This document shows, piece after piece, positions 1-7,943 of a stretch of DNA of 64,000 bases (position 1 is the first letter of the stretch; every line of letters starts with the position of its first letter). A model generated the notes under the pieces. That model did no database searches and had not been told where the DNA came from. It saw nothing but the letters and a program-made list of their open reading frames with translations. The translations under genes and the position numbers were made by a program. The stretch lies in NCBI GenBank assembly GCA_027487575.1, contig JAIYDJ010000087.1:1-64000 (forward strand), written 5' to 3'. The stretch comes from Rhodobacter sp. (GTDB taxonomy: Bacteria > Pseudomonadota > Alphaproteobacteria > Rhodobacterales > Rhodobacteraceae).

Positions 1-768
1 GCCTGCGGGCATTACTGCGGCACTTTCCTGCAACCGTTTCTGGACATTCCGCCCACAGGGCATCTGGCCGCCTTCCGCTATCATGAATTCTACCGGATCG
101 AAGAAGGGCGCGTGGCCGAGGTTCAGGCGGTCTGGGACATTCCCGAACTGATGATGCTGGCCGGGGTCTGGCCGATGGCCCCCGGTCTGGGCGCGCAGGT
201 GCGGGCCTTCGGGCCGATGACGCAGGACGGTCTGGCGGACCATGCGCCGGGACGGGCGGCGGTTGACCTTGTGACCGACATGCTGGCGCACATGACCCGC
301 CACCCGTCGCAGGGCGGCCCCGAGGTCATGCAGATGGCGCGGTTCTGGCATCCGCGCTGCAACTGGTACGGCCCGGCGGGCATCGGTACGGCGCGCGGCA
401 TCGCAGGGTTTCGGCGCTGGCACCAGATGGCGTTCCTGACGGCCTTTCCCGACCGGGGGCAGGACACAACCGGCACGACGCACCACTTTTTTGGCGCGGG
501 GAATTATGCAGCGGTGACAGGCTGGCCCAACATGGCGATGACGCTGATCGGGGGCAACTGGCTGGGCCTTCCGGCGACGGGCGCGCGGATCACGCTGCGC
601 AGTCTGGATTTCTGGCGGCTGGAGGCGGGGCTCATCCGCGAGAACTGGGTGCTGGTTGACCTGCTGGAGGCACATCGCCAGATTGGAACCGACCCGCTTG
701 CGCGCATGCGGCAGATGAACCGCGCCCGATCGGGGTTCGATCCTGACACCGGAAAGGCGCTGCTATGA
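1..768 (+). CDS. SnoaL-like (NTF2-fold) protein, two-domain, 5' truncated
   Basis: The reading frame is open from base 1, so the gene starts upstream of the window; the GTG at 112 is internal. The first ~55 visible residues look like the end of one NTF2/SnoaL domain (FYRIEEGRVAEVQAVWD), and a second domain follows (FWHPRCNWYGPAGIGTARG ... DFWRLEAGLIRENWVLVD). SnoaL-like folds serve as cyclases, isomerases, hydratases or pure ligand binders, so the reaction is unknown. The stop overlaps the ATG of the next SDR gene (ATGA), indicating one operon. It resembles the two-domain protein at 9251-10225, and a single-domain relative lies at 7337-7861. Confidence 0.8.
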   Translation, partial: ACGHYCGTFLQPFLDIPPTGHLAAFRYHEFYRIEEGRVAEVQAVWDIPELMMLAGVWPMAPGLGAQVRAFGPMTQDGLADHAPGRAAVDLVTDMLAHMTRHPSQGGPEVMQMARFWHPRCNWYGPAGIGTARGIAGFRRWHQMAFLTAFPDRGQDTTGTTHHFFGAGNYAAVTGWPNMAMTLIGGNWLGLPATGARITLRSLDFWRLEAGLIRENWVLVDLLEAHRQIGTDPLARMRQMNRARSGFDPDTGKALL

Positions 769-1529
769 TCGACCTGCCCAGAACCCCGTCCTTCCGTCTG
801 GACGGCAAGCGCGCGCTGGTCACCGGGGCCTCTTCGGGGATCGGGCTGGGGGCGGCGGTGGCATTGGCCGGGGCCGGGGCGGACGTCTGGCTGGTGGCGC
901 GGCGCGAGGCGGAACTGCAGGCGGCACGCGATGCGATCCGCGCGACCGGCGCGCAGGCCCATGCGCAGGTGGCCGACATCACCGATCTGGAGGCCATCGC
1001 CGGCCTGACGCGCGAAGGACCGTACGATGTGCTGGTGAACGCGGCGGGCCTTGCGCGGCATTCGCCCGCGCTTGACACATCGGCGGCCGATTACGACGCC
1101 GCGATGGCCCTGAACCTGCGCGCGGCCTATTTCCTGACGCGCGAGGTGGCGCGCGGGCTGATCGCCGCCGGACGGCCGGGCAGCCTGATCAACATCTCGT
1201 CGCAGATGGGCCATGTGGCCGGGCCGGACCGCGCGGTCTATGCCGCGACGAAACACGGGCTGGAAGGGATGACCAAGGCCATGGCGATCGAATGGGGCCC
1301 GCACGGCATCCGGGTGAACACGCTGTGCCCGACCTTCATCCGCACGCCGCTGGCTGAACAGACCCTGTCCAACCCCGAACGCCGGGCGTGGATTCTGTCG
1401 AAGATCAAGCTGGGCCGGGTCGGGGAAGTGACCGACATCATGGGGCCGGTGGTGTTTCTCGCCTCCGACGCCTCGGCCTTGATGACCGGGGCGGCCCTGC
1501 TGATCGACGGCGGCTGGACGGCGGAGTAG
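765..1529 (+). CDS. SDR family NAD(P)-dependent oxidoreductase
   Basis: A 254-residue classical short-chain dehydrogenase/reductase. The cofactor motif TGASSGIG is near residue 20, NAAG near 88, and the catalytic pair YAATKHG near 156, preceded by the Ser of INISSQMG. Length is typical. It probably oxidises a secondary alcohol or reduces a ketone in the same pathway as the flanking SnoaL-like genes; the substrate cannot be read from the sequence. Its ATG overlaps the upstream stop by 4 bases. The stop codon lies inside a 15-base tandem duplication that also supplies the start region of the LacI gene. Confidence 0.9.
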   Translation: MIDLPRTPSFRLDGKRALVTGASSGIGLGAAVALAGAGADVWLVARREAELQAARDAIRATGAQAHAQVADITDLEAIAGLTREGPYDVLVNAAGLARHSPALDTSAADYDAAMALNLRAAYFLTREVARGLIAAGRPGSLINISSQMGHVAGPDRAVYAATKHGLEGMTKAMAIEWGPHGIRVNTLCPTFIRTPLAEQTLSNPERRAWILSKIKLGRVGEVTDIMGPVVFLASDASALMTGAALLIDGGWTAE

Positions 1530-1549
1530 CGGATGGCGGAGTAGCGGAT
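1520..1549 (+). repeat. Two perfect 15-base tandem copies spanning SDR stop and LacI start
   Basis: The unit GGCGGAGTAGCGGAT occurs at 1520-1534 and again at 1535-1549. The first copy supplies the SDR stop TAG and an ATG that reads only three codons (Met-Ala-Glu) before the TAG of the second copy. The second copy supplies the ATG used by the LacI regulator. The duplication therefore doubles the start site and creates a minicistron just before the regulator. Confidence 0.9.
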
Positions 1550-2552
1550 GGCGAACGACAAGGTCACTTCGGCGCAGGTCGCGGCGCTGGCGGGGGTCAG
1601 CCAGTCCGCCGTCAGCCGGGTGTTCACGCCGGGGGCCAGCGCCTCGAAGAAGACGGTGGAACGGGTGCGCGCGGCGGCGCTGGAACTGGGGTACCGGCCC
1701 AACGCACTGGCGCGCGGGCTGATCACCGGGCGCACCCGCATCATCGGGCTGGTGGTCGCCTATCTGGACAACCAGTTCTACCCGGTCGCGCTGGAACTGC
1801 TGTCTCGGGCGCTGCAGGAACGCGGCTATCACATCCTGATGTTCATGGCGGGCAACACCACCGACAAGATCGCCGAAGTGGTGGGCGAGTTGATGGATTA
1901 TCAGGTTGACGGCATCATCACGGCGTCGGTCGCCATGTCGAACGACCTGACCACGCGCTGTGCTGCAGCGGGCATTCCGGTCGTGATGTTCAACCGCGGG
2001 CAGGATGACGCCCGGCTGTCCGAAGTCACGTCGGACAACGTGGCAGGCGGGCGGCGGGCGGCGGAATTCCTGCTGGCGGGCGGGCATCGCCGGATCGCGC
2101 ATGTGATGGGCTGGCAGGGGTCGTCCACGGGGCGCGACCGAGCGGCCGGCTTTTCGCAGGCGATGCGGGCGGCAGGCGTGGCCCCGGTTGCGATGATCGA
2201 CGGGATGTACAACCGCGAAACGGCGGCGTCGGTGGCGCGCGATCTGTTCAGTGGCCCTGACCGCCCCGATGCGGTGTTTGTCGGCAATGACCACATGGCC
2301 TTTGCCGTTATGGATGTGCTGCGGTTCGAACTGGGTCTTTCCCTGCCCGGCGACGTTTCGGTCGTGGGCTATGACGATGTGCCGCTGGCGTCCTGGCCCG
2401 CCTATGACCTGACCACGATCCGCCAGCCCGTGCGGCGCATGGTCGATGCCACGGTCGACGCCCTGATGGCGCAGATCGAAGGCGACGGAATGCCCCGAAA
2501 GCTGCAGATCGATGGTTCCCTGATCATTCGCAAGTCGGCGCGGACGCCCTAG
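1548..2552 (+). CDS. LacI-family transcriptional regulator of the region 1 locus
   Basis: 334 residues, the normal LacI/GalR length. The N-terminal helix-turn-helix is VTSAQVAALAGVSQSAVSR, followed by a hinge with LGYRPNALARGL and a periplasmic-binding-protein-like effector domain (IIGLVVAYLDNQFYP ... VFVGNDHMAFAVMDVLR ... SVVGYDDVPLA). It lies 18 bases after the SDR gene. It is directly followed by two palindromes with a central CG that fit LacI-family operators. It most likely represses the ABC importer and downstream catabolic genes until the imported compound or a derivative binds. The inducer is unknown. Confidence 0.92.
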   Translation: MANDKVTSAQVAALAGVSQSAVSRVFTPGASASKKTVERVRAAALELGYRPNALARGLITGRTRIIGLVVAYLDNQFYPVALELLSRALQERGYHILMFMAGNTTDKIAEVVGELMDYQVDGIITASVAMSNDLTTRCAAAGIPVVMFNRGQDDARLSEVTSDNVAGGRRAAEFLLAGGHRRIAHVMGWQGSSTGRDRAAGFSQAMRAAGVAPVAMIDGMYNRETAASVARDLFSGPDRPDAVFVGNDHMAFAVMDVLRFELGLSLPGDVSVVGYDDVPLASWPAYDLTTIRQPVRRMVDATVDALMAQIEGDGMPRKLQIDGSLIIRKSARTP

Positions 2553-2561
2553 ACCGGGTTT

Positions 2562-2577
2562 TTGCAAACGAATGCAA
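2562..2577. promoter_or_regulatory. Candidate LacI-family operator 1
   Basis: TTGCAAACGAATGCAA is an inverted repeat (TTGCA-N6-TGCAA) centred on CG, the geometry of LacI/GalR operators. It starts 10 bases after the LacI stop. It matches the site at 2617-2632 at 14 of 16 positions. Confidence 0.65.
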
Positions 2578-2585
2578 GAAGGGGC

Positions 2586-2591
2586 TTGCAC
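2586..2591 (+). promoter_or_regulatory. Possible -35 element between the two operators
   Basis: TTGCAC resembles the sigma-70 -35 hexamer and lies between the two LacI-type palindromes upstream of the importer ATPase gene. No clear -10 hexamer is visible 16-18 bases downstream, so this is weak. Confidence 0.3.
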
Positions 2592-2616
2592 GAATCAGGT
2601 TTCAGTCAAATGGTAA

Positions 2617-2632
2617 GTGCAATCGAATGCAA
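2617..2632. promoter_or_regulatory. Candidate LacI-family operator 2
   Basis: GTGCAATCGAATGCAA carries a TGCA-N6-TGCA palindromic core centred on CG. Its centre is 55 bases from that of operator 1 and 30 bases upstream of the importer ATPase ATG at 2655. Two near-copies in one intergenic space support cooperative repression by the LacI protein encoded next door. Confidence 0.65.
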
Positions 2633-2654
2633 CATCCGGATGACAGGGGATCGA

Positions 2655-3698
2655 ATGGCCGAGATCGAACTTCGATCCGTGTCGAAACGGTGGGGCAGCT
2701 TTGTCGGCCTGCAAGATTTCACGCTGACGATTCCCGACCGCGAGTTTCTGGTGCTGCTGGGTCCTTCGGGGTGTGGCAAGACCACGACGATGCGGATGAT
2801 CGCCGGACTGGAAGAGGTGTCCGAAGGCGACATCCTGATCGGCGGACGCCGCGTCAACGATCTGGACCCGAAGGACCGCGACATCGCCATGGTGTTCCAG
2901 TCCTACGCGCTTTACCCCAACATGAACGTCTATGAAAACATCCGCTTCCCGCTGAAGGTCCGCAAGGTGGCGGCGTCTGAACATGACGCGCGGGTGCGGC
3001 GGGCCAGTGCGATGGTCGAACTCGACGATTTCCTGCACCGCAAACCCAGCGAACTGTCGGGCGGGCAGCGCCAGCGCGTCGCCCTTGCGCGCGCCATCGT
3101 CCGCCAGCCGTCGGTGTTCCTGATGGACGAACCGCTGTCGAACCTCGACGCCAAGCTGCGGGTCAGTACCCGCGCGCAGATCAAGAACCTGTCGCACGAA
3201 TTGAAGGTGACCACGATCTACGTCACCCACGACCAGATCGAGGCGATGACGCTGGCCGACCGTGTGGTGGTGATGCGCAAGGGCATCGTGCAGCAGGTCG
3301 GCAGCCCGACCGAAATCTACGACCGCCCCGCCAACACCTTCGTTGCGGGTTTCATCGGCACACCGGCCATGAACCTTGTGCCCGGCACCCTGACCGCAGG
3401 CCGCTTTACCGCCGAACATGTGCAGATCGACGGGCTGTCCGGGCCGGACGGCGCGATGACGCTGGGGTTCCGGGCCGAGGATGCCCGCGTCGCCGAAGCG
3501 GGCCAGATCAGCGCCCCGGTCTACACGATGGAACTGCTGGGCGATGCCACGATGGTCGCCGTCCGCGCGGGCGGTGCGCTGGTGTCGGTCAAGGCGCACA
3601 AGGATTACCGCATCGACATCGGCGCCCCCGTCCACATCGCCGTGCCAGCCTCTGCCTGCCACCTGTTCCACACCGAAACAGGCACCCGCCTGACCTGA
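2655..3698 (+). CDS. CUT1-type ABC importer ATP-binding protein (MalK/UgpC-like)
   Basis: 347 residues from the ATG at 2655, which follows AGGGGA; an open frame extends upstream to 2562 but runs across the operators and lacks similarity. Walker A is GPSGCGKTT, the Q-loop is MVFQSYALYP, the signature is LSGGQRQRVALARA, Walker B is FLMDEPLSNLDAKLR, and the switch His lies in YVTHDQIEAMTLADR. A C-terminal TOBE-type extension is present, as in carbohydrate importers of the MalK type. It energises the importer formed with the binding protein and two permeases that follow directly. Confidence 0.93.
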   Translation: MAEIELRSVSKRWGSFVGLQDFTLTIPDREFLVLLGPSGCGKTTTMRMIAGLEEVSEGDILIGGRRVNDLDPKDRDIAMVFQSYALYPNMNVYENIRFPLKVRKVAASEHDARVRRASAMVELDDFLHRKPSELSGGQRQRVALARAIVRQPSVFLMDEPLSNLDAKLRVSTRAQIKNLSHELKVTTIYVTHDQIEAMTLADRVVVMRKGIVQQVGSPTEIYDRPANTFVAGFIGTPAMNLVPGTLTAGRFTAEHVQIDGLSGPDGAMTLGFRAEDARVAEAGQISAPVYTMELLGDATMVAVRAGGALVSVKAHKDYRIDIGAPVHIAVPASACHLFHTETGTRLT

Positions 3699-3749
3699 GC
3701 CATAACCAAAGGGCGCGGCCCACGCGACCCGCAACACGGGAGACTGTCC

Positions 3750-4970
3750 ATGTACCTTCGCAAACTCGCCCTCGCCGGGGTCTTCGCCCTGATGGGCACA
3801 ACGGCGATGGCCGCCTGCGCCTTCGAGAACACCACCCCGCTGAAATCCCTCACCGCCGGTTTCGAGGCGTGGAAATCGGCAACCGGCGCGATGGCCGAAT
3901 GCGGCAACTTCACCGCCGAACTCGACCAGGAATTCGCGACCAAGCAGGCCGCCGCCTTCGGCGCGTCGCCGTCGCTGTATCACATCGGCGGTGTGGCCAA
4001 CGAAACCGTCGTGCCTCTGATCAACGGTGGCCTGATCCGCCCGCTGGACGATCTTGTCGCGAAATACGGCGCGAACCTGCAGCCGAACCAGCTGATCAAG
4101 GTCGACGGCAAGATCATGGCCATCGCGATGATGGTGAACACCCAGCACCTGATGTACCGCGAGGACATCTTCACCGAACTGGGTCTTGCGGTGCCCACCA
4201 CCTACGCCGAGGTTCTGACCGCCGCCGAGGCGATCAAGGCGTCGGGCAAGGTCGAATATCCGCTGGGCGGCACCTTCAAGGCGGGCTGGAACCTCGGCGA
4301 GGAATTCGTGAACATGTACATGGGTCTGAACCCGGTCATGGTGAACGCCGACGGCACGCCCGCCATCAACAACGAGGCCGGCATCCAGACACTGGAGATG
4401 CTCAAGGCGCTGACCGCCTACATGCACCCGGAGTACCTGACCTCCGACAGCACCTTCGTCCAGCAGCAGTTCCAGCAGGGCAAGATCGCCATGGCCAACC
4501 TCTGGGCCAGCCGGGGCGGCGCGATGGATGATCCCGCCGAAAGCCAGGTCGTCGGCAAGATCAACGGTGCCGCCGCACCGGCCGCCGTTGCAGGCGGCGC
4601 ACCGGCCACCACGCTGTGGTGGGACGGCATCGTGATCGCCGCCAACATCACCGACGCCGAGGCCGAAGCCGCGTTCCAGGTGGCGCTGGAAGGCATCGAC
4701 ACCGAAATGGTCACCGCCCACAGCGACGACGCGATCTGGCTGATCCCGGGCTACACGCCGGGCCGTCTTGCCGGGGGTGCCATCGCCACCGCAACGGCAA
4801 CGCCTTCCGCACCGTCCTATCCGTCGACCACGACGCAGGGCCTGATGCACGGCGCGCTGGGCAACCAGCTTCAGGCCTTCTTCACCGGCGAGAAATCGGC
4901 GGCAGACACGCTGGCGGCGGTCGAGGCGGACTACACCGCCGCCGCCAAGGAAGCGGGCGTGCTGAAGTAA
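3750..4970 (+). CDS. Extracellular solute-binding protein (family 1, carbohydrate-type)
   Basis: 406 residues with a Sec signal peptide (positively charged start MYLRKLALAG, hydrophobic core, cleavage likely after TTAMA). The body has the family 1 pattern, for example FATKQAAAFGASPSLYHI, LMYREDIFTELGL and GKIAMANLWASRGGAMDDP. It should capture the substrate in the periplasm for the two permeases downstream. It is preceded by GGGAG at a good distance and followed by a strong stem-loop. Ligand identity cannot be deduced; family 1 proteins bind mostly sugars and polyols but also other solutes. Confidence 0.92.
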   Translation: MYLRKLALAGVFALMGTTAMAACAFENTTPLKSLTAGFEAWKSATGAMAECGNFTAELDQEFATKQAAAFGASPSLYHIGGVANETVVPLINGGLIRPLDDLVAKYGANLQPNQLIKVDGKIMAIAMMVNTQHLMYREDIFTELGLAVPTTYAEVLTAAEAIKASGKVEYPLGGTFKAGWNLGEEFVNMYMGLNPVMVNADGTPAINNEAGIQTLEMLKALTAYMHPEYLTSDSTFVQQQFQQGKIAMANLWASRGGAMDDPAESQVVGKINGAAAPAAVAGGAPATTLWWDGIVIAANITDAEAEAAFQVALEGIDTEMVTAHSDDAIWLIPGYTPGRLAGGAIATATATPSAPSYPSTTTQGLMHGALGNQLQAFFTGEKSAADTLAAVEADYTAAAKEAGVLK

Positions 4971-4981
4971 CAATCCCCTGC

Positions 4982-5005
4982 CGGGGGTGGCACCCGCCAC
5001 CCCCG
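4982..5005 (+). terminator. Stem-loop after solute-binding-protein gene
   Basis: Perfect 10-base arms CGGGGGTGGC and GCCACCCCCG with a 4-base loop, followed by TCTTT. It lies between the binding-protein gene and the first permease gene of the same operon. It is more likely a partial terminator or 3' mRNA stabiliser than a full stop. Confidence 0.65.
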
Positions 5006-5023
5006 TCTTTCCCCGGAGCCGCC

Positions 5024-6046
5024 ATGAAAACCCGCACCTTCGCCGCCTTCGTGGCCCCGTCCCTGGTGATGATGCTGATCTTCATCGCAGCGCCCCTGCT
5101 GTATGTCTTCGGCCAAAGCTTCTACCTGACGACCCCGGTGACCGAACAGATGACGGTCGAAACCTGCACACCCGGTTTTCTGACACAGAACTGCACGCAG
5201 GAAACCAAATCCCTTCCCAAACTCGACGAGGCGGGCCGCATCGTCACCCAGACGCAGTTCGTGGGCTTCGGTTCGTACCGGGCGATCATCGAACCCGCCA
5301 AGGCCTGGGCCGCAATCAGCACGTTCGACTACCGCGCGCTGATGGCCATCGACTTCTGGCGCGCCCTGCGCTTCACCCTGATGTTCACCTTCGTCACGCT
5401 GCCGCTGGTGCTGCTGGTCGGTCTGGGGGTGGCGCTGGCGGTCAACAACACCGCGCGGACGCTGCGCGGTCCGGTGATCTTCGTCTCGCTTTTGCCGTTC
5501 ATCATCACGCCGGTGATCGGGGCGCTGGCGATCCGCTGGCTGTTCGTGTCCGACGGGCTGTTGAACAACGGGCTGGAATGGATGCTGGGCCATCCGGTCT
5601 CGATGTTCTCGCAGGGCTGGACGATCGAGATCCTGATGATGTTCTACCGCGTCTGGCACGTCGCGCCCTTCGCCTTCATCATCCTTTATGCGGGCCTTCA
5701 GACCCTGAACCACGACGCGCTCGAGGCCGCGATGATCGACGGCGCCTCGCGCTGGCAGCGGCTGCGCTATGTGATCGTGCCGCATCTGATGCCCCTGATC
5801 ATCTTCGTGACGCTGATCCACCTGATGGATGCCTACCGGGTGTTCGACGAGGTTGTGGGCTTCCGGGCCGAGGCGCATGTGATCTCGCTGCAATACCTGA
5901 CCTATGATTTCCTGATCCCCGACAGCACCGGCAACCGTTCGATCAGCCGCGCCGCCGCCTCGTCGATGCTGACGATGGTGGGAATCCTGATCCTGCTGAT
6001 CCCGCTCCTGCGCCGGACCTGGGCGCAACACCGGGGGTCACGCTGA
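5024..6046 (+). CDS. ABC transporter permease (MalF/UgpA-like)
   Basis: 340 residues from the ATG at 5024, preceded by CCGGAG. A first membrane helix (FVAPSLVMMLIFIAAPLLYVF) is followed by a roughly 70-residue periplasmic stretch with two Cys (VETCTPGF, TQNCTQ). The binding-protein-dependent core then contains the EAA-type loop (DALEAAMIDGASRWQRLRYVIVPHL). It forms the importer channel with the next gene, whose ATG overlaps this stop by one base (TGATG). It is longer than typical CUT1 permeases (about 290-310 residues) because of the periplasmic insertion. Confidence 0.9.
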   Translation: MKTRTFAAFVAPSLVMMLIFIAAPLLYVFGQSFYLTTPVTEQMTVETCTPGFLTQNCTQETKSLPKLDEAGRIVTQTQFVGFGSYRAIIEPAKAWAAISTFDYRALMAIDFWRALRFTLMFTFVTLPLVLLVGLGVALAVNNTARTLRGPVIFVSLLPFIITPVIGALAIRWLFVSDGLLNNGLEWMLGHPVSMFSQGWTIEILMMFYRVWHVAPFAFIILYAGLQTLNHDALEAAMIDGASRWQRLRYVIVPHLMPLIIFVTLIHLMDAYRVFDEVVGFRAEAHVISLQYLTYDFLIPDSTGNRSISRAAASSMLTMVGILILLIPLLRRTWAQHRGSR

Positions 6047-7185
6047 TGTCGGGTCCAAAGGCGCTGCGCCAGTCCTTCGGCCTGCAACTCGGGTCCGGCC
6101 TGTTCCTGGGGCTGTGGTGCCTGATCGCTGCCTTCCCGATCGTCTGGATCATGGTGATGAGCGTGAAGGCCCCGATCGACGCCTTCGCCACCAATCCGGC
6201 CGACGTGCTGATCGGCCCGGCGACGCTGGCCGCCGGAAAGGGCCTCAGCCTGCCGGACCTGCTGTTCATCGCGGTCTTCCTCGCGCTGACGGTCCGGGGG
6301 GCCACCAGACTTCTGCCGCGCATGGTGGCCGGACTGGGCCGCCCGCTGATCGGCTGGGTCGTCGGAACCGCAGCCTTCGTCCTGCTCTGGCTGGCGGCAG
6401 CGGTCTGGATCATGGGGCCGCTCCTGCGGATCGACACCGGGCTCGGCATCACGCCGCTGATCGGCTTCACCACCGAACATTACCGCACCGTCTGGGTCGA
6501 ACGCGCCTTCTGGGAAAACTTCGTGAACTCGGTCTACGTCACGCTGGGCGTCACCGTGGTCTCCCTGACCGTCGGCACCTTTGCTGGCTACGCGCTCAGC
6601 CGCGCGGGCAGCACGCTCGCCTTCGGCATCCTGATCGCGGCGCTGGTGTTCCGCGCCCTGCCGCATTCGGTGCTGGTCACGGGGTACCTGCCGTTTTTCA
6701 TCACATCGTCCGAATGGCTTGCGCCCGTTCTGGGCGACAACGCCCCCACCCTTTACGGCCAGCCTCTGGCGGTCATCGCCGTGCTGGTGGCGATCAACCA
6801 GCCCTTCACCATCTGGATGCTCCGCAGCTTCTTCCAGTCGATCCCGTCGGAACTTGACGAGGCCGCCCGCGTCGACGGCTGCACCCATTTTCAGGCCTTC
6901 CGCTGGGTCATCATGCCGGTGATGTGGCCCGGCGTCATCACCACCGGCCTGTTCAGCTTCCTTCTGGGCTACAACGACTACCTCGTGACCTCGCTTCTGC
7001 TCGATGCCTCGAACCAGACCATGGTCCCCGCCATCGCCAGCTTCTTCAACCGCGAAACCACGACGACGGATCAGGTCCTCGCCGTCGCCGCCGCCGTCTC
7101 GATCACGGCACCGCTCTTCCTTCTGGTGATGGTGTTCCAGCGCCAGATCGTCTCGGGCCTCACCGCGGGGGCGGTCAAGGGATGA
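6046..7185 (+). CDS. ABC transporter permease (MalG/UgpE-like) with extra membrane insertion
   Basis: 379 residues, against about 280-300 for typical MalG-type subunits. After the first helix (residues ~16-40) there is an added block with hydrophobic segments LLFIAVFLALTVRGA and LIGWVVGTAAFVLLWLAAAVW. The usual TEHYRTVW periplasmic region and transmembrane core follow. The EAA loop reads ELDEAARVDGCTHFQAFRWVIMPVM. The C-terminus (FLLVMVFQRQIVSGLTAGAVKG) is classic CUT1. The insertion appears to add two membrane helices, an uncommon topology. Confidence 0.9.
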   Translation: MSGPKALRQSFGLQLGSGLFLGLWCLIAAFPIVWIMVMSVKAPIDAFATNPADVLIGPATLAAGKGLSLPDLLFIAVFLALTVRGATRLLPRMVAGLGRPLIGWVVGTAAFVLLWLAAAVWIMGPLLRIDTGLGITPLIGFTTEHYRTVWVERAFWENFVNSVYVTLGVTVVSLTVGTFAGYALSRAGSTLAFGILIAALVFRALPHSVLVTGYLPFFITSSEWLAPVLGDNAPTLYGQPLAVIAVLVAINQPFTIWMLRSFFQSIPSELDEAARVDGCTHFQAFRWVIMPVMWPGVITTGLFSFLLGYNDYLVTSLLLDASNQTMVPAIASFFNRETTTTDQVLAVAAAVSITAPLFLLVMVFQRQIVSGLTAGAVKG

Positions 7186-7261
7186 CCCCTTCCCCCTTCC
7201 GGCACCCCGCGTTCCGCCACCTGCCGCGCGACGGCCTGATCCGGGCTTATGGCCCGCTTCA

Positions 7262-7308
7262 TTTTTCGTCCAAAAATATCCCGGGGGGCGCGGGGGGCCG
7301 GCCCCCCG
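7262..7308. repeat. AT-rich box plus perfect 18-base GC palindrome (intergenic element)
   Basis: TTTTTCGTCCAAAAATAT at 7262-7279 is followed by CGGGGGGCCGGCCCCCCG at 7291-7308, a perfect palindrome. From memory, similar T-rich/CCAAA boxes followed by G-rich hairpins recur between genes in Rhodobacterales; I cannot check copy number here. It may act as a transcription terminator after the permease gene or as a REP-like element. Confidence 0.45.
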
Positions 7309-7336
7309 TCTTCCGCCCAACAAGAAAGACCACCCG

Positions 7337-7861
7337 ATGAAAGGCTCACGCCCCGAACAAGCCGTGCTGACCAAGCACACCGACATGTCGAAAACCGACG
7401 CCACCCGCGCGGTGATCGAAGGCATGGTCGACGGATTGAACGACCACCGCATCGCCGACATCGGCGAATTCTTTGCCGCCAGTTTCAACTGGTTCGGCAA
7501 CCAGGGCTGCGGCACCAAGCATGGTCTGCAGCAGTTTCAGGACAACTGGCAGAAACCCTTCCAGGCCGCCTTCAAGGACAAGGTCTGCGTCGACGAGGCC
7601 CGGCTTTACATGGGCGAATGGGCGGCCGCCTTCGGCCGGCAGGAGGCGACGCATGTCGGCGAGTTCATGGGGATCGCCCCCACCGGAAAGCGGGTCGAAA
7701 TCCGGTATATGGACTTCTGGAAGGTCGTCGACGGCCGGATCACCGACAATTGGGTGATGGTCGATTTTCCCCATGTCATGGCGCAGCTCGGGGTGGACGC
7801 CTTCGGCGGCCATGGCTGGGAAGCCTATGACCGGGGCGAGAAGACCCCGCCCAAACCCTGA
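7337..7861 (+). CDS. SnoaL-like (NTF2-fold) single-domain protein
   Basis: 174 residues from the ATG at 7337; an in-frame ATG at 7385 ([13 protein letters not shown]) could be the true start, and neither has a strong ribosome site. One SnoaL/NTF2 domain is visible: [22 protein letters not shown], then [35 protein letters not shown], typical of the SnoaL/ester-cyclase group. It probably binds or isomerises a small pathway intermediate in the cytoplasm. It lies between the importer and the HisD-like dehydrogenase and is followed by a GC stem-loop. Confidence 0.85.
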   Translation: MKGSRPEQAVLTKHTDMSKTDATRAVIEGMVDGLNDHRIADIGEFFAASFNWFGNQGCGTKHGLQQFQDNWQKPFQAAFKDKVCVDEARLYMGEWAAAFGRQEATHVGEFMGIAPTGKRVEIRYMDFWKVVDGRITDNWVMVDFPHVMAQLGVDAFGGHGWEAYDRGEKTPPKP

Positions 7862-7865
7862 CGGG

Positions 7866-7888
7866 CGGGCGGGGTCACGCCCCGCCCG
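7866..7888 (+). terminator. GC stem-loop after the SnoaL-like gene
   Basis: Arms CGGGCGGGG and CCCCGCCCG (9 bases, perfect) with a 5-base loop, starting 5 bases after the stop. There is no T-tract, so it may tune downstream expression or protect the 3' end. Confidence 0.5.
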
Positions 7889-7943
7889 ACCCACACGCGC
7901 AGGGCGGGGTTCGCCCCCCCGCCACCCCTTGCCGGAGACCATC

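Noticed and set aside
504-2591. 695-residue open frame on the - strand
   Set aside because: It is antisense to the SDR and LacI genes, is rich in Arg, His, Pro and Gly, and shows no family motif. High GC content keeps the opposite strand open.
2562-2654. N-terminal extension of the importer ATPase starting at 2562
   Set aside because: It runs through both LacI-type palindromes and adds residues unlike the family. The ATG at 2655 has a ribosome site and the expected MAEIELRSVSKRWG start.
2595-5000. 801-residue open frame on the - strand
   Set aside because: It mirrors the importer ATPase and binding-protein genes, which have clear motifs on the + strand. Composition is that of a shadow frame.
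5902-7518. 538-residue open frame on the - strand
   Set aside because: It is antisense to the second CUT1 permease and spans the intergenic palindrome. Low complexity and no recognisable domain.
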